Of a stretch of DNA of 64,000 nucleotides, positions 40,617-49,757 are shown one piece after another. Made by a program: the position numbers and the translations under genes. Origin of the DNA: Neotabrizicola shimadae (GTDB lineage: Bacteria; Pseudomonadota; Alphaproteobacteria; Rhodobacterales; Rhodobacteraceae); the NCBI RefSeq assembly GCF_019623905.1, contig NZ_CP069370.1, positions 1,364,001 through 1,428,000 of the forward strand. The letters are read 5' to 3'. The number at the start of each line of letters is the position of its first letter. The stretch's first letter is position 1. Below the pieces are notes generated by a model. The model was not told the origin of the DNA and did no database searches. It saw only the letters and a list, made by a program, of their open reading frames with translations.

Positions 40617-42779
40617 TCAGGCGTCCAGCGCCTTGCGCTCTTGCCGGCGGGCATGCAGCACCGGCTCGGTATAGCCTGAGGGCTGGACCCGCCCCTTGAA
40701 CACCAGATCGCAGGCGGCGTGGAAGGCCGGCCCGTCGAAGCCCGGCGCCATCGGGCGATAGGCGGGGTCGCCTGCGTTCTGCCGGTCCACCACGGCGGCC
40801 ATCTTTTTCATCGCCGCCATCACCTCGGCCTCGCTGACCACGCCGTGGTGCAGCCAGTTCGCCAGATGCTGGCTTGAAATGCGGCAGGTCGCGCGATCTT
40901 CCATCAGCGCCACATCATGGATGTCGGGCACCTTGGAGCAGCCGACGCCCTGATCGACCCACCGCACGACATAGCCCAGGATGCCCTGCGCGTTGTTCTC
41001 GACCTCGTCGCGGATTTCTTCCGCCGACCAGTTCACGCCACGCGCCACCGGGATGGTCAGCAGGTCGGCCAGTGTTCCGCGCGGGCCGCCCTTCGCGATT
41101 CCGTCCTGCACCGCCCGCACATCGACCTTGTGGTAATGCGTGGCATGCAGCGTCGCGGCGGTGGGCGAGGGGACCCAGGCGGTGCTGGCCCCCGCCTTGG
41201 GATGCGCGACCTTCTCGCGCAGCATGGCCGCCATCAGGTCGGGCGCCGCCCACATGCCCTTGCCGATCTGCGCATGGCCCCGCAGCCCGACTGCCAGGCC
41301 GATGTCCACGTTGCGGTCCTCGTAGGACCTGATCCAGGCCTCGCCCTTCATCTCGCCCTTGCGCACCATCGGGCCGGCCTCCATCGAGGTGTGAATCTCG
41401 TCCCCCGTGCGGTCCAGGAAGCCGGTGTTGATGAAGGCCACGCGGTCCTTCGCCGCGCGGATACATTCCTTCAGGTTGGCGCTGGTGCGCCGCTCCTCGT
41501 CCATGATGCCCAGCTTCACCGTGTTGCGCGGCAGGCCCAGCACATCCTCCACCCGGTCAAAGATCGTGGCAGCCAGCGCCACTTCCGCAGGCCCGTGCAT
41601 CTTGGGCTTCACCACATAGACCGAGCCGCAGGCCGAATTGCGCGGGCCTTCGGTCTTTTGCAGGTCATGCATGGCGCACAGCACCGTGACGAAGGCATCC
41701 ATCAGCCCCTCGCCGATCTCGCGGCCCTCGCGGTCAAGGATCGCCGGGTTGGTCATCAGGTGGCCCACATTGCGCACCAGCATCAGCGCGCGGCACTTAA
41801 CCGACAGGGGCGCGCCGTCGGGGGCATGGTACAGCGCATCCGGGTTCAGCCGGCGCGTCATGGTCTTGCCGCCCTTTTCGAAGGTGTCGGTCAGCGTGCC
41901 GTCCATCAGCCCCAGCCAGTTGCCATAGGCCAGGACCTTGTCCTCGGCATCCACGGCGGCGACGGAATCCTCGCAATCCATGATCGCCGACAGCGCGGCT
42001 TCCACCCAGATGTCGGAGATCCCCGCCGGGTCCAGCCGGCCCACCGGCGTCTGCGGGTCCACCAGGATCTCGATCCCCAGCCCGTTCACGCAGAGCAGCA
42101 CCTGCAACGGGCAAGGCCCGCCGTCCCGCCAGCCCGCGAACTGCGCCGGGTCGGCCAGCCCCGTCTCGCCCTGCGGCAGCCGGACGACCAGATGGCCATC
42201 CCGCACCGAAAGCCCCGTCACCACCGACCACGAGGCGCCGCGCAAAGGCGCCACCTCGTCCAGATGAGCCCGGACCCAGGCAATCACGCGCGAGGCGCGC
42301 GCCGCATCGAAGCCCTTGCCCCGCGGCAGGTCGCCCATCGCATCCGTGCCGTAGAGCGCGTCATACAGCGAGCCCCACCGCGCATTTGCCGCATTCAGCG
42401 CGTAGCGCGCATTCATCACCGGCACCACCAGCTGAGGCCCGGACATCTGCGCGATCTCCGGGTCCACATTCGCCGTGCCCACAGCGAAATCCGGGCCCTC
42501 CGGCAGCAGGTAGCCAAGGCCCCGCAGGAAGGTCTCATAAGCCGCCGCGTCATGCGGCTGGCCCCGCCGCTCGCGGTGCCAGGCGTCGATGGCGGCCTGC
42601 ATCTCGTCGCGCACCGCCAGAAGCCGGCGGTTCACCGGCATCAGCTCGTCCACCGCCGCCGACAGGCCCGCCCAGAACCGATCCGCCGCCACGCCGGTGC
42701 CGGGCAGGGCCCGGCCCTCGACAAAGGCCGCCAGCCGCTCGTCCACCTGCAATCCCGCCCGAACCACGCGCCCGGCCAT
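40617..42779 (-). CDS. glcB: Malate synthase G
   Basis: Condenses glyoxylate with acetyl-CoA to malate. 720 residues, the normal length of the G isoform, starting [20 protein letters not shown]. Characteristic blocks: [65 protein letters not shown] and the late [27 protein letters not shown] precedes ATG 42779; the longer frame is rejected. No glycolate-oxidase or isocitrate-lyase gene is adjacent, so the glyoxylate source is not shown. Confidence 0.95.
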   Translation of the reverse strand: MAGRVVRAGLQVDERLAAFVEGRALPGTGVAADRFWAGLSAAVDELMPVNRRLLAVRDEMQAAIDAWHRERRGQPHDAAAYETFLRGLGYLLPEGPDFAVGTANVDPEIAQMSGPQLVVPVMNARYALNAANARWGSLYDALYGTDAMGDLPRGKGFDAARASRVIAWVRAHLDEVAPLRGASWSVVTGLSVRDGHLVVRLPQGETGLADPAQFAGWRDGGPCPLQVLLCVNGLGIEILVDPQTPVGRLDPAGISDIWVEAALSAIMDCEDSVAAVDAEDKVLAYGNWLGLMDGTLTDTFEKGGKTMTRRLNPDALYHAPDGAPLSVKCRALMLVRNVGHLMTNPAILDREGREIGEGLMDAFVTVLCAMHDLQKTEGPRNSACGSVYVVKPKMHGPAEVALAATIFDRVEDVLGLPRNTVKLGIMDEERRTSANLKECIRAAKDRVAFINTGFLDRTGDEIHTSMEAGPMVRKGEMKGEAWIRSYEDRNVDIGLAVGLRGHAQIGKGMWAAPDLMAAMLREKVAHPKAGASTAWVPSPTAATLHATHYHKVDVRAVQDGIAKGGPRGTLADLLTIPVARGVNWSAEEIRDEVENNAQGILGYVVRWVDQGVGCSKVPDIHDVALMEDRATCRISSQHLANWLHHGVVSEAEVMAAMKKMAAVVDRQNAGDPAYRPMAPGFDGPAFHAACDLVFKGRVQPSGYTEPVLHARRQERKALDA

Positions 42780-42898
42780 GCTGTGCCCTCCGTTGACTTC
42801 GCGGCCACAATACCGGGGCGCCCCCGTGCCGCAACAAGCGATCGGCCCGGATTTGCTGGCAAATCCGAAAGGCAGCTTCAACCGCTGCCGCAGAATAA

Positions 42899-42922
42899 AA
42901 ACTTAGCACATCGCCTAACTTT
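42899..42922. promoter_or_regulatory. Possible ArsR-type operator upstream of the regulator
   Basis: An imperfect inverted repeat ACTTAG-N7-CCTAACT (TTAG/CTAA half-sites) lies 40 bases before the ArsR-type start, and a third ACTTAGCCACAT occurs at 42952, overlapping the start region. ArsR repressors often use such AT-rich dyads for autoregulation; this is a pattern-based guess. Confidence 0.35.
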
Positions 42923-42961
42923 TCTCTTTCCCTCGCTCCATTCCGGGTGATACTTAGCCAC

Positions 42962-43315
42962 ATGGCTCACCATGATCCCGACCTCGACCGAATCTTCCAG
43001 GCCCTGTCCGACCCGACGCGGCGGCAGATGCTGGCCCGGCTGGGGCAGGGCGCGGTGCCCGTCAGCGAACTGGCCCGCCCCACCGGCATGGCGCTACCCA
43101 CCATCCTGCGGCACCTCGGCGTGCTGGAAGAGGCGGGCCTGATCGCCACCACCAAGTCCGGCCGCACCCGGCTCTGCCAGGCGCGGCCCGAAACCCTGGC
43201 CGCCACCGCCGACTGGCTCTCGCAGCAACGCGCCCTGTGGGAGGCGCGCACCGACCGGCTGGAAGCCTTTCTCGCAACGCTGGAGGACGACGATGCAGAT
43301 CAACCCCGAGACTGA
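42962..43315 (+). CDS. ArsR-family transcriptional regulator
   Basis: 117-residue winged-helix repressor: DRIFQALSDPTRRQMLARLGQGAVPVSELA and PTILRHLGVLEEAGLIATTKSGRTR. No CxC metal site is visible, so metal sensing is unlikely; this subfamily is typically fused or linked to SRPBCC (AHSA1) genes. The ATG at 42962 is preferred to a GTG at 42947. Overlaps the next gene by 23 bases, first of a four-gene operon. Confidence 0.87.
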   Translation: MAHHDPDLDRIFQALSDPTRRQMLARLGQGAVPVSELARPTGMALPTILRHLGVLEEAGLIATTKSGRTRLCQARPETLAATADWLSQQRALWEARTDRLEAFLATLEDDDADQPRD

Positions 43316-43781
43316 CCTTGTGGTCGAACGGCTGCTGAAGGCGCCGCCCGCGCTGGTCTGGCGGTGCTGGGCCGACCCCAAGCTCCTCTGCCAGTGGTAC
43401 ATGCCCAAGCCCTGGACCCTGGTGGATGCCGAAATCGAACTGCGACCCGGCGGCCGGTTCTACCTTCTGGCGCAAAGCCCCGATGGCCAGCAGTTTCCGA
43501 ACGAAGGCGCGATCCTCCTGGCCGAACCCCACACCAGGCTCGTCTTCACCGACCTGATGACCCGCGACTATGCCCCGGTGGAGAAGGTCAGCGCCGATTT
43601 CGGCCCGGCCTTCACCGCGGTGATGACCTTCGAACCCGAAGGCACCGGCACCCGCTATCGCACCATCGCCCGGCACATGAGCGTGGCCGACGCCAGGGCC
43701 AACGCCGAGGGCGGCTGGACCGAAGGCTCCGCCGTCGCCACCGACCAGCTTGACGCGCTTTCCCAGGAGCTCCCGCAATGA
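43293..43781 (+). CDS. SRPBCC/AHSA1-domain protein, paralog 1
   Basis: 162-residue single-domain START-fold protein. Pattern VVERLLKAPPALVWRCWADPKLLCQWYMPKPWTL, then EIELRPGGRFYLL and VFTDLMTRDYAP. Such proteins bind hydrophobic ligands or assist Hsp90-like systems; a function cannot be given. Overlaps the ArsR gene in front and shares ATGA with paralog 2. Closely similar to paralog 2 over its length. Confidence 0.85.
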   Translation: MQINPETDLVVERLLKAPPALVWRCWADPKLLCQWYMPKPWTLVDAEIELRPGGRFYLLAQSPDGQQFPNEGAILLAEPHTRLVFTDLMTRDYAPVEKVSADFGPAFTAVMTFEPEGTGTRYRTIARHMSVADARANAEGGWTEGSAVATDQLDALSQELPQ

Positions 43782-44266
43782 CGCTGACTCTCGACCCCAC
43801 CCGCGATCTGGTGCTGGACCGGCTCTTGAAGGCCCCGCCGGCGAAAGTCTGGCGCGCCTGGACCGAACCCGCGCTTCTGTGCCAGTGGTTCTGCCCGAAG
43901 CCCTGGTCAGTCTCCGAAGCGGTCATCGACCTGCGCCCCGGCGGGCGCTTCTTCACCCGCATGGCGGGGCCCGAAGGCGAAAGCGTGCCGAACGAGGGCA
44001 GTTTTCTGGAGGTCGTGCCGGAACGGAAACTGGTCTTCACCGACATGTTCCGCGCCGACTTCGCGCCGGTGGATCTGGTGCAATCCGGGGCCGGCCTGCA
44101 CTTCGCCGCCATCGTGACCTTCGCTCCCGAAGGCTCTGGCACCCGCTACCGCGCCGTTGCCCGGCACCGCAGCGCCGCCGATGCGAAAACTCATGACGAC
44201 ATGGGCTTCCAGATCGGCTGGGGCATCGCCGCCGACCAGCTGGACGCGCTGGCCCAAGGCCTCTGA
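43778..44266 (+). CDS. SRPBCC/AHSA1-domain protein, paralog 2
   Basis: 162 residues, nearly collinear with paralog 1: LVLDRLLKAPPAKVWRAWTEPALLCQWFCPKPWSV, then IDLRPGGRFFTRM and VFTDMFRADFAP. The even length and shared motifs imply tandem duplication. Start overlaps the paralog 1 stop as ATGA. Ligand unknown. Confidence 0.85.
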   Translation: MTLTLDPTRDLVLDRLLKAPPAKVWRAWTEPALLCQWFCPKPWSVSEAVIDLRPGGRFFTRMAGPEGESVPNEGSFLEVVPERKLVFTDMFRADFAPVDLVQSGAGLHFAAIVTFAPEGSGTRYRAVARHRSAADAKTHDDMGFQIGWGIAADQLDALAQGL

Positions 44267-44303
44267 CCGCAGGCCCCCGGAACAACCCGAAAGGACGCCG
44301 CCG

Positions 44304-44747
44304 ATGACCCCGCAGACGCTCACCATCACCCGCCTGATCCCGGCGCCGCCCGAAAAGGTCTGGCGCTGCTGGACCGATCCGGCGCTTCTGCCGCGCTGGT
44401 TCGGGCCGCAGGGCTTTACCTGCCACACCAAGGAAATCGACCTGCGCGAAGGCGGCGTCTGGCGGTTCGACATGATCGGCCCCGATGGCAAGGTCTGGGC
44501 CAACCGCCACCGCCACACCCGATGGGACCCACCGAAACGCATCGAGTTCATCATGGACGGCGATGTCGAGGATGGCACTTCGAAGCAGGTGACGGTCACG
44601 CTGGCCCCCGAAGCCGGCGGCACCCGCATCACGCAGGTCATGGTCTTCTCCGACCCGGCCGATTTCGCGATGGCCAAACAGATCGGCGCCGAGGCTTTGG
44701 GCCAGACGACGCTCGCCAAGCTGGAGGCGCTGGCGGTGACGCTCTAA
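44304..44747 (+). CDS. SRPBCC/AHSA1-domain protein, paralog 3 (divergent)
   Basis: 147 residues of the same fold but more diverged: TITRLIPAPPEKVWRCWTDPALLPRWFGPQGFTC, then IDLREGGVWRFDMIGPDG. The late DPADFAMAKQIGAEALGQTTLAKLEAL is the usual AHSA1 C-terminal helix. AAAGGA lies before ATG 44304. Convergent with the LysR gene, overlapping four bases. Confidence 0.85.
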   Translation: MTPQTLTITRLIPAPPEKVWRCWTDPALLPRWFGPQGFTCHTKEIDLREGGVWRFDMIGPDGKVWANRHRHTRWDPPKRIEFIMDGDVEDGTSKQVTVTLAPEAGGTRITQVMVFSDPADFAMAKQIGAEALGQTTLAKLEALAVTL

Positions 44748-45661
44748 GCCTCGCCCGCAAGGTCAGGCTCGGCCCTGGCCTTGCGGGCAATGAAGGCGAC
44801 AAAGGCCTTCACCCGCTGCGCAATCAGCCGGTTGTCGGGGTAAACCGCGTGCAGCGGCACCGCCCCGGCAGACCAGCCGGGCAACAGCGCCTCAAGCCGG
44901 CCGCTGCGCACATCCTCGCCCACGATGAAGGCGGGCAACTGGCAGATTCCGACACCTTCCAGCGCCGCCAGCCGCAGGCTCCAGCCGTCATTCAGGTCAA
45001 GCCGCGGCGCGATGGCGATCTCTGCCGTCTCGTCTGCCCGTGCGAAGGTCCAGACCCGGCCCTTTCGCAGACCCGAAAAGTGCAGAAGGTCGTGTCCGGC
45101 CAGATCGCCGGGGCCTTCCGGTCGCCCGCGCCGATCCAGATAATCGGGCCGCGCGCAGCTGATCAGCGGCGACCGGCCAAGCGCACGCGTCACCAGATGC
45201 GGCTCCACCGCCAGCACGCCCCGGATCGCCAGGTCAAAGCGGTCCTCGATCAGCCGCCGCGCCGCATTCGACAACTCCAGCTCGATGGTGATGCCAGGGT
45301 GGCTGGCCAGGAACTCCGCCACCCAGGACACAAGGAAGCGTTGCGCCAGATCGGGCGGGGCGGTCACGCGCAGCCGGCCCTCGGGCGCGGTCTGCTCTGC
45401 CCGCGCCGCCCGTTCTGCCGCATTGATGCGCTCGGGCACATCGGCAAGCCGGTCGCGATAGGCTTGCCCCGCCGGCGTCAGCCGCACTGCCCGCGTGGAC
45501 CGGTGCAGAAGCCGCACCCCCAGCCGTTCCTCCAGATCCGCCACCTGCGCGCTGACCGTGGCCCGCGTCAGGCCCAGCTCCGCAGCGGCGGCGGTAAAGC
45601 TTTGCTGGTCGGCCACCGCCAGGAAGGCCGCCACGCCATGCAGCGGATCAACCGTCTTCAT
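44744..45661 (-). CDS. LysR-family transcriptional regulator
   Basis: 305 residues: N-terminal HTH PLHGVAAFLAVADQQSFTAAAAELGLTRATVSAQVADLE and a LysR substrate-binding domain (RLRVTAPPDLAQRFLVSWVAEF onward). The effector is unknown. Divergent from the cupin gene, 121 bases between starts, so that gene is its probable target. Confidence 0.9.
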   Translation of the reverse strand: MKTVDPLHGVAAFLAVADQQSFTAAAAELGLTRATVSAQVADLEERLGVRLLHRSTRAVRLTPAGQAYRDRLADVPERINAAERAARAEQTAPEGRLRVTAPPDLAQRFLVSWVAEFLASHPGITIELELSNAARRLIEDRFDLAIRGVLAVEPHLVTRALGRSPLISCARPDYLDRRGRPEGPGDLAGHDLLHFSGLRKGRVWTFARADETAEIAIAPRLDLNDGWSLRLAALEGVGICQLPAFIVGEDVRSGRLEALLPGWSAGAVPLHAVYPDNRLIAQRVKAFVAFIARKARAEPDLAGEA

Positions 45662-45782
45662 TCGTCAAATCATCCAGACAATGCATTCGGGTCCGCCCGG
45701 ATTATCACGGCCCGCCGCCCCGCGTATACCGCCATCACTTCCTGACGAAGCCCTTTCAGAAAACCACAGAACGGAGACACAG

Positions 45783-46244
45783 ATGTCCACTTTCACCAAG
45801 GCTGCCTTTTCCCTTCCCGGAGCCGGCCAGATCGCCGATGCTTTCGGGCGCCACATCATCCGCATTTCGGCGGATCGTACCGGCGGGAGCCTCGGCGTTT
45901 TCGAATCCGAGGTTCCCGCTGGCGAAGGCCCGCCCTTCCATGTCCATGACCGCGAGGAGGAATTCTTCGTCGTCCTGTCCGGCCGCTTCGGCTTCTGGTG
46001 TGAGGAAGACCATGTGGAACTGGGCGCCGGCGGCACCATCGTCATCCCCCGCGGCACGGCCCATCGCTTCCAGAACATCGGCAGCGAGACAGGGCAGCTT
46101 CTCGTGGTGATGACGCCGGGCGGGTTCGAGGGCTTCTTCCCCGCGATGCAGGCCGAGGCGCCGACCACGGACATCGGCATCGCCGCCCTTGCCGCGCGCT
46201 TCAACCTGCGCTTCGTGCCGGCCCCGGCTGCGATTGCCGCCTGA
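45783..46244 (+). CDS. Cupin-domain protein
   Basis: 153-residue small cupin. Metal motif 1 PFHVHDREEEFFVVLSGRFGFW and motif 2 GTIVIPRGTAHRFQNIG are clear (His/His/Glu and His). The first residues MSTFTKAAFSLPGAGQ and a variable C-terminal tail do not match a defined enzyme; quercetinase-like, isomerase or sensor roles are possible. GGAG lies nine bases before the ATG. Divergent from a LysR gene that may regulate it. Confidence 0.84.
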   Translation: MSTFTKAAFSLPGAGQIADAFGRHIIRISADRTGGSLGVFESEVPAGEGPPFHVHDREEEFFVVLSGRFGFWCEEDHVELGAGGTIVIPRGTAHRFQNIGSETGQLLVVMTPGGFEGFFPAMQAEAPTTDIGIAALAARFNLRFVPAPAAIAA

Positions 46245-46259
46245 TCGCGCAAGACGGAT

Positions 46260-46275
46260 CTTCCCCGCGGGGAAG
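46260..46275. terminator. Palindrome between convergent genes
   Basis: CTTCCCCGCGGGGAAG, a 16-bp perfect palindrome 15 bases after the cupin stop and just before the DUF2256 stop, followed on the plus strand by GTTTC. Probably the shared 3' hairpin of the two convergent genes. Confidence 0.5.
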
Positions 46276-46278
46276 GTT

Positions 46279-46455
46279 TCAGCCGGGCGAGGGATCGCCC
46301 GGCCTTTCCGTCCGCCCCCGCGCGCGGCGGCATTTCTCGGAACAGTGGCGCACCTCGTCCCAGGTCCGTGCCCAGGCCTTGCGCCAGACCATCGGGCGCC
46401 CGCAGGTGGCGCAGGTCTTCACGGGCAGGTCTGACTTGCGGCGCATCTTCGGCAT
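46279..46455 (-). CDS. DUF2256 family small zinc-ribbon-like protein
   Basis: 58 residues, MPKMRRKSDLPVKTCATCG at the start. Four cysteines in two pairs (CATC and CSEKC) with TWDEVRHCSEKCRRARG match DUF2256 proteins, which are often encoded next to photolyases or cryptochromes. Role unknown; zinc binding is expected. The photolyase gene is upstream on the same strand, 37 bases away, so the pair is likely an operon. Confidence 0.85.
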   Translation of the reverse strand: MPKMRRKSDLPVKTCATCGRPMVWRKAWARTWDEVRHCSEKCRRARGRTERPGDPSPG

Positions 46456-46492
46456 GGCCGGAAGGTGGCGCGCGCCCGCGCGCCGTCCAGTC

Positions 46493-48013
46493 TCAGAACC
46501 CGAAACTCAGCTGTCCCGGCTCCACCGCCCGCGCCCGCCGCCCGCTCAGCGCATCGCGGCGGAACCGCGGATCGGTCGCGCCGGGGCTGGCGTGCCGCGC
46601 CTCGATCACCAGCGCCTCCTCCCGCACCTCCGGCGCGCGCCTCAGCACCCCCATCGCCGCCCGCGCCGCGCGTGCCGCGGCCTCCGGGTCCACCACCGGC
46701 TCGGGATAGCGCCGCCCCAGAAGCCCCTTCGCCCCCGGCCATTTCCACGGCTCCTGCAGCCAGATGTCCGGCACCGCCGCCAGTTCCGGCACCCATGCCC
46801 GGGTGAAGGCGCCGGTCGGGTCGTGGTCCTGACCCTGCTTCACCGGGTTGTAGATGCGCGGCACGTTGATCCCCGTCACCCCCGACTGCATCTGCGCCTG
46901 CGACCAGTGGACGCCCGGCTCGTAATCGGTGAAGGCCCGCGCCAGCACCGGCGCCGTCGCCCGCCAGTCCAGCCACAGGTGATAGGAGGCCACCGCCATC
47001 AGCATCGCCCGCGCCCGAAAGTTCAGCCAGCCCGTCGCCGCCAGATAGCGGAGGCAGGCGTCCACATAGGGCAACCCCGTCTCGCCCCCCGCCCAGGCCT
47101 CCAGCCGCGCCGCATCGGGCTCGCGCGGGCGCAAGTGTTCCGCCGCGGCAGACATGGCCCGCGCCTCCAGATCCGGCACATCCTCCAGCCGCTGCAGGAA
47201 ATGGTCGCGCCAGGCCAGCCGGTTGCGGAACCCGGCCAGCGATCCGCCCCAGGTCCCGCCCGGCCGTTCCTCGGCCCGAGCCCGCGCCGCCTGGTCCACC
47301 TCGCGCGCTGACAGCGTGCCCCAGGCCAGATGCGGCGACAGGCGCGAACAGGACCGCTCGCCCGTGCCCGGCGCCGACATCGCTGCCAGATAGCCTTCGC
47401 CCCGGCTGGCAAGGAAGCTGTCCATCAGCGCCAGCCCCCGCGCCCGCCCGCCCGCCTGCCGGTGCGGGCAGCGGTCCGCCGCCAGCCTCAGCGCCGCGGC
47501 GGAAGGGATCATCCCCGGCTCCACCCCCGGCACCGCCGACAGGGCAGGGGGCGCCAACACCGCCCCCGCCATGAACCCGTCGCGAAACCCGGCCCATCCC
47601 GCCCGGTCCCGCGCACCCCGCCGCACACCGGCCTGCGGCAGTTCCTCCCAGGCAATCCCCGCCTGCCGCGCCCAGGCCGCCACCCGCCGGTCACGCGCAA
47701 AGCTCCATTGCGTGCCGGTCTCCTGGTGGCTGACCATCCGCGTCACGCCATGCCGCGCCGCCAGTTCCGCCAGCACCTCCACCGCATCGCCCGTCCGCAC
47801 CACCAGGGGCGCCCCAAGCGCCGCCAGGTCGCGACGCAGCTCGGCCAGGCTTTCGGCCACGAACCCCCAGTGCCGGGCCGAGGCATCGGGCTGGCGCCAC
47901 AGCTCCGGCTCCACCACATAGACGGGCAGGACCCGCCCCAGCCCGGCGGCATGGGCCAGGGCAGGGTGGTCGGCGGCGCGCAGATCACGCTTGAACCAGA
48001 CGAGAACATTCAT
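46493..48013 (-). CDS. Cryptochrome/photolyase family protein (FAD-binding)
   Basis: 506-residue photolyase-like flavoprotein. An antenna-type Rossmann domain (MNVLVWFKRDLRAADHPALA) and a helical FAD domain (SRLSPHLAWGTLSAREV, WRDHFLQRLED, TGLPYVDACLRYLAATGWLN). The usual HNR of the signature is replaced by NFR (GWLNFRARAMLMA). Three Cys only, so not an Fe-S type. It may be a CPD photolyase-like or blue-light receptor protein. Start ATG 48013 fits; upstream in-frame codons are rejected. Followed by DUF2256. Confidence 0.87.
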   Translation of the reverse strand: MNVLVWFKRDLRAADHPALAHAAGLGRVLPVYVVEPELWRQPDASARHWGFVAESLAELRRDLAALGAPLVVRTGDAVEVLAELAARHGVTRMVSHQETGTQWSFARDRRVAAWARQAGIAWEELPQAGVRRGARDRAGWAGFRDGFMAGAVLAPPALSAVPGVEPGMIPSAAALRLAADRCPHRQAGGRARGLALMDSFLASRGEGYLAAMSAPGTGERSCSRLSPHLAWGTLSAREVDQAARARAEERPGGTWGGSLAGFRNRLAWRDHFLQRLEDVPDLEARAMSAAAEHLRPREPDAARLEAWAGGETGLPYVDACLRYLAATGWLNFRARAMLMAVASYHLWLDWRATAPVLARAFTDYEPGVHWSQAQMQSGVTGINVPRIYNPVKQGQDHDPTGAFTRAWVPELAAVPDIWLQEPWKWPGAKGLLGRRYPEPVVDPEAAARAARAAMGVLRRAPEVREEALVIEARHASPGATDPRFRRDALSGRRARAVEPGQLSFGF

Positions 48014-48064
48014 GGAACAAGCAGATACCGCACCGCCCGGATTCGGCAAGTCCCGCGATGCGCC

Positions 48065-48802
48065 TCAGCGCCCCAGAACCTGCACCACCAGCTCCGCCGC
48101 CGCCGCGCCGGAAAACTGCTGCTGCCCGGTGATCAGGTTGCCGTCGCGGATCGCAAAAGGTTTGAACATGCCGTTCACCACGAAGTTGGTCCCCTCGATC
48201 TTCCGCGCCTCCTCCTCGATCCAGAAGGGCTGGATCTTCCGGCCCACCCAGGCATCGGCATAGGCTTCCTCGCTGTTGGCAAAGCCCGTCCAGGTCTTGC
48301 CCTTGACCAGCAGGTCGCCATTCGACAGCCGCGTCTTCAGAAGGATGCAGGTGCCGTGGCAGACCACCGCCACCACCTTGCCCGCCTCATAGGCCCGCGC
48401 CACGAACCCATGCAGCGCCGTATCGTCGATCATCGTCACCATGGGCGACTGCCCGCCCGCCAGGAAGATCGCGTCATAGCCAGCCAGATCCACCTCGGCG
48501 ATGGACTTTGTGCCCTTCACCAAGGCGGCATGGGTCTTCGACGTCTTGAATCCAAGCGAGATCAGGTCATGCGCCGAATAGCCCGAGGCATCCTCGGGGT
48601 CGGAGAACCCGTCGGCCACGAGGTCGCCGCCCTGGGGCGAGACGATATCCACGGCATAGCCCGCCTCGGTGAAGCACCACCAGGGATGGGTCAGTTCCGC
48701 CCACCAGAATCCCACCGGCCAGCCCGTCGTCGGCGAGGTGCCGGGATTGGCGGCGATCATCAGAACCTTCTTCTGGCCATGCGTGTCGATTGTTGCAGAC
48801 AT
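48065..48802 (-). CDS. DJ-1/PfpI superfamily (type 1 glutamine amidotransferase-like) protein
   Basis: 245 residues, class I glutamine-amidotransferase-like fold. Nucleophile elbow VVAVVCHGTCILL with a Cys, near residue 138, followed by the KTRLSNGDLLVKGKTWTGF stretch. Similar to Hsp31/EcHsp31-type glyoxalases or chaperones rather than a synthetase. Substrate is unknown; aldehyde detoxification is plausible. Upstream gene on the same strand is 11 bases beyond its start. Confidence 0.83.
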   Translation of the reverse strand: MSATIDTHGQKKVLMIAANPGTSPTTGWPVGFWWAELTHPWWCFTEAGYAVDIVSPQGGDLVADGFSDPEDASGYSAHDLISLGFKTSKTHAALVKGTKSIAEVDLAGYDAIFLAGGQSPMVTMIDDTALHGFVARAYEAGKVVAVVCHGTCILLKTRLSNGDLLVKGKTWTGFANSEEAYADAWVGRKIQPFWIEEEARKIEGTNFVVNGMFKPFAIRDGNLITGQQQFSGAAAAELVVQVLGR

Positions 48803-48813
48803 GTCTTTTCCTC

Positions 48814-49365
48814 TCAGAGAGTTACGGTTTTCGGATAGATGAACCAGGCCAGCCGGGGCGTCAGGCGCGGCATGATGACAAAGGTCATCAGCCCCACCTG
48901 GATGCAGACCGTGACCAGCACGCGCAGCGGCAGCGGCCAGCCGGCCATCAGGGGCCCAAGCGTCAGGTTCAGAGCCAGCACCAGCAGGAAGACCACCGCC
49001 ACCAGCACCAGCGCCATGCGCAGCGGCGCGGGTTGCGGCACCCGCGTGCCGGGCGGCGGGTCGAACCAGAACTCCAGCCCGGTCATGCGCTCCCAGGCGG
49101 CATCGGCGGCAAACAGCGGCGCGGCCTCTTCCAGCATCTTCGCCCGAAAGGCCGAGCCCTCGAAGGCCTCCAGATGCGCCACCGTGTCAAAGCGGAAGAT
49201 GCTGCGATACAGACCATCCGCGCCTGGCCGCTGGATATCGGCGCCCAGATAGCCCGGAAATTCCCGCGCCGCCCCCGCCGTCAGTCGTGACAGCCAGGCC
49301 TCGTAGTCTGCCTCGCGCCCCGGCTTCACCCGGCGGCGCACCACCACGGTCACGGGATCGCTCAT
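48814..49365 (-). CDS. Antibiotic-biosynthesis-monooxygenase domain protein with C-terminal membrane helices
   Basis: 183 residues. The N-terminal ABM-like domain (VTVVVRRRVKPGREADYEAWL, about residues 4-95) is followed by two hydrophobic helices (about 116-135 and 146-165) and a short tail. The combination of an ABM domain and two membrane helices is seen in a known uncharacterised family. ATG 49365 overlaps the GFA stop as ATGA. Role unknown. Confidence 0.8.
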   Translation of the reverse strand: MSDPVTVVVRRRVKPGREADYEAWLSRLTAGAAREFPGYLGADIQRPGADGLYRSIFRFDTVAHLEAFEGSAFRAKMLEEAAPLFAADAAWERMTGLEFWFDPPPGTRVPQPAPLRMALVLVAVVFLLVLALNLTLGPLMAGWPLPLRVLVTVCIQVGLMTFVIMPRLTPRLAWFIYPKTVTL

Positions 49366-49739
49366 GCCGTCACCGCCGGCAGGTCGTACCAGTCCGGCTT
49401 CGACTGCTCCCACAGATTCTTGAGCATCCGCTTGCCCGTTGGCCCGTCCACCAGCCCGGCCGAGATCAGCCAGCGCCCTGCGGCAGTGATCTCCTTCACC
49501 ACGCGCGACCCGCAGGTGCCGCAAAAGGCGCGGCGGCTGGCCTCGGAAGACTGGTACCAGACCAGCGCCTCTTCACCCGTCACCACCAGGTCGGCACGGG
49601 GGGCGGCGAGGAAGGCGTTGAAATTGCCGTGCATCTTCTGGCAGTCGCCGCAATGGCAGGCCAGAACCCCGGCCGCGGCGGCGGGCATTAGGATATGAAC
49701 CCTGCCGCAATGGCAGGTGGCGGTCAGCCTGTCGGTCAT
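49362..49739 (-). CDS. GFA-domain (glutathione-dependent formaldehyde-activating/CENP-V type) protein
   Basis: 125-residue GFA-type zinc protein: CHCGRVH, CHCGDCQKMHGNFN, CGTCGS cysteines bind two zinc ions. Family members bind glutathione adducts or have unknown substrates. Middle gene of a three-gene minus-strand set with the ABM gene (overlap ATGA) and the F420-like reductase (18-base gap). Confidence 0.88.
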   Translation of the reverse strand: MTDRLTATCHCGRVHILMPAAAAGVLACHCGDCQKMHGNFNAFLAAPRADLVVTGEEALVWYQSSEASRRAFCGTCGSRVVKEITAAGRWLISAGLVDGPTGKRMLKNLWEQSKPDWYDLPAVTA

Positions 49740-49757
49740 GTCCTGATCTCCCGGTTG

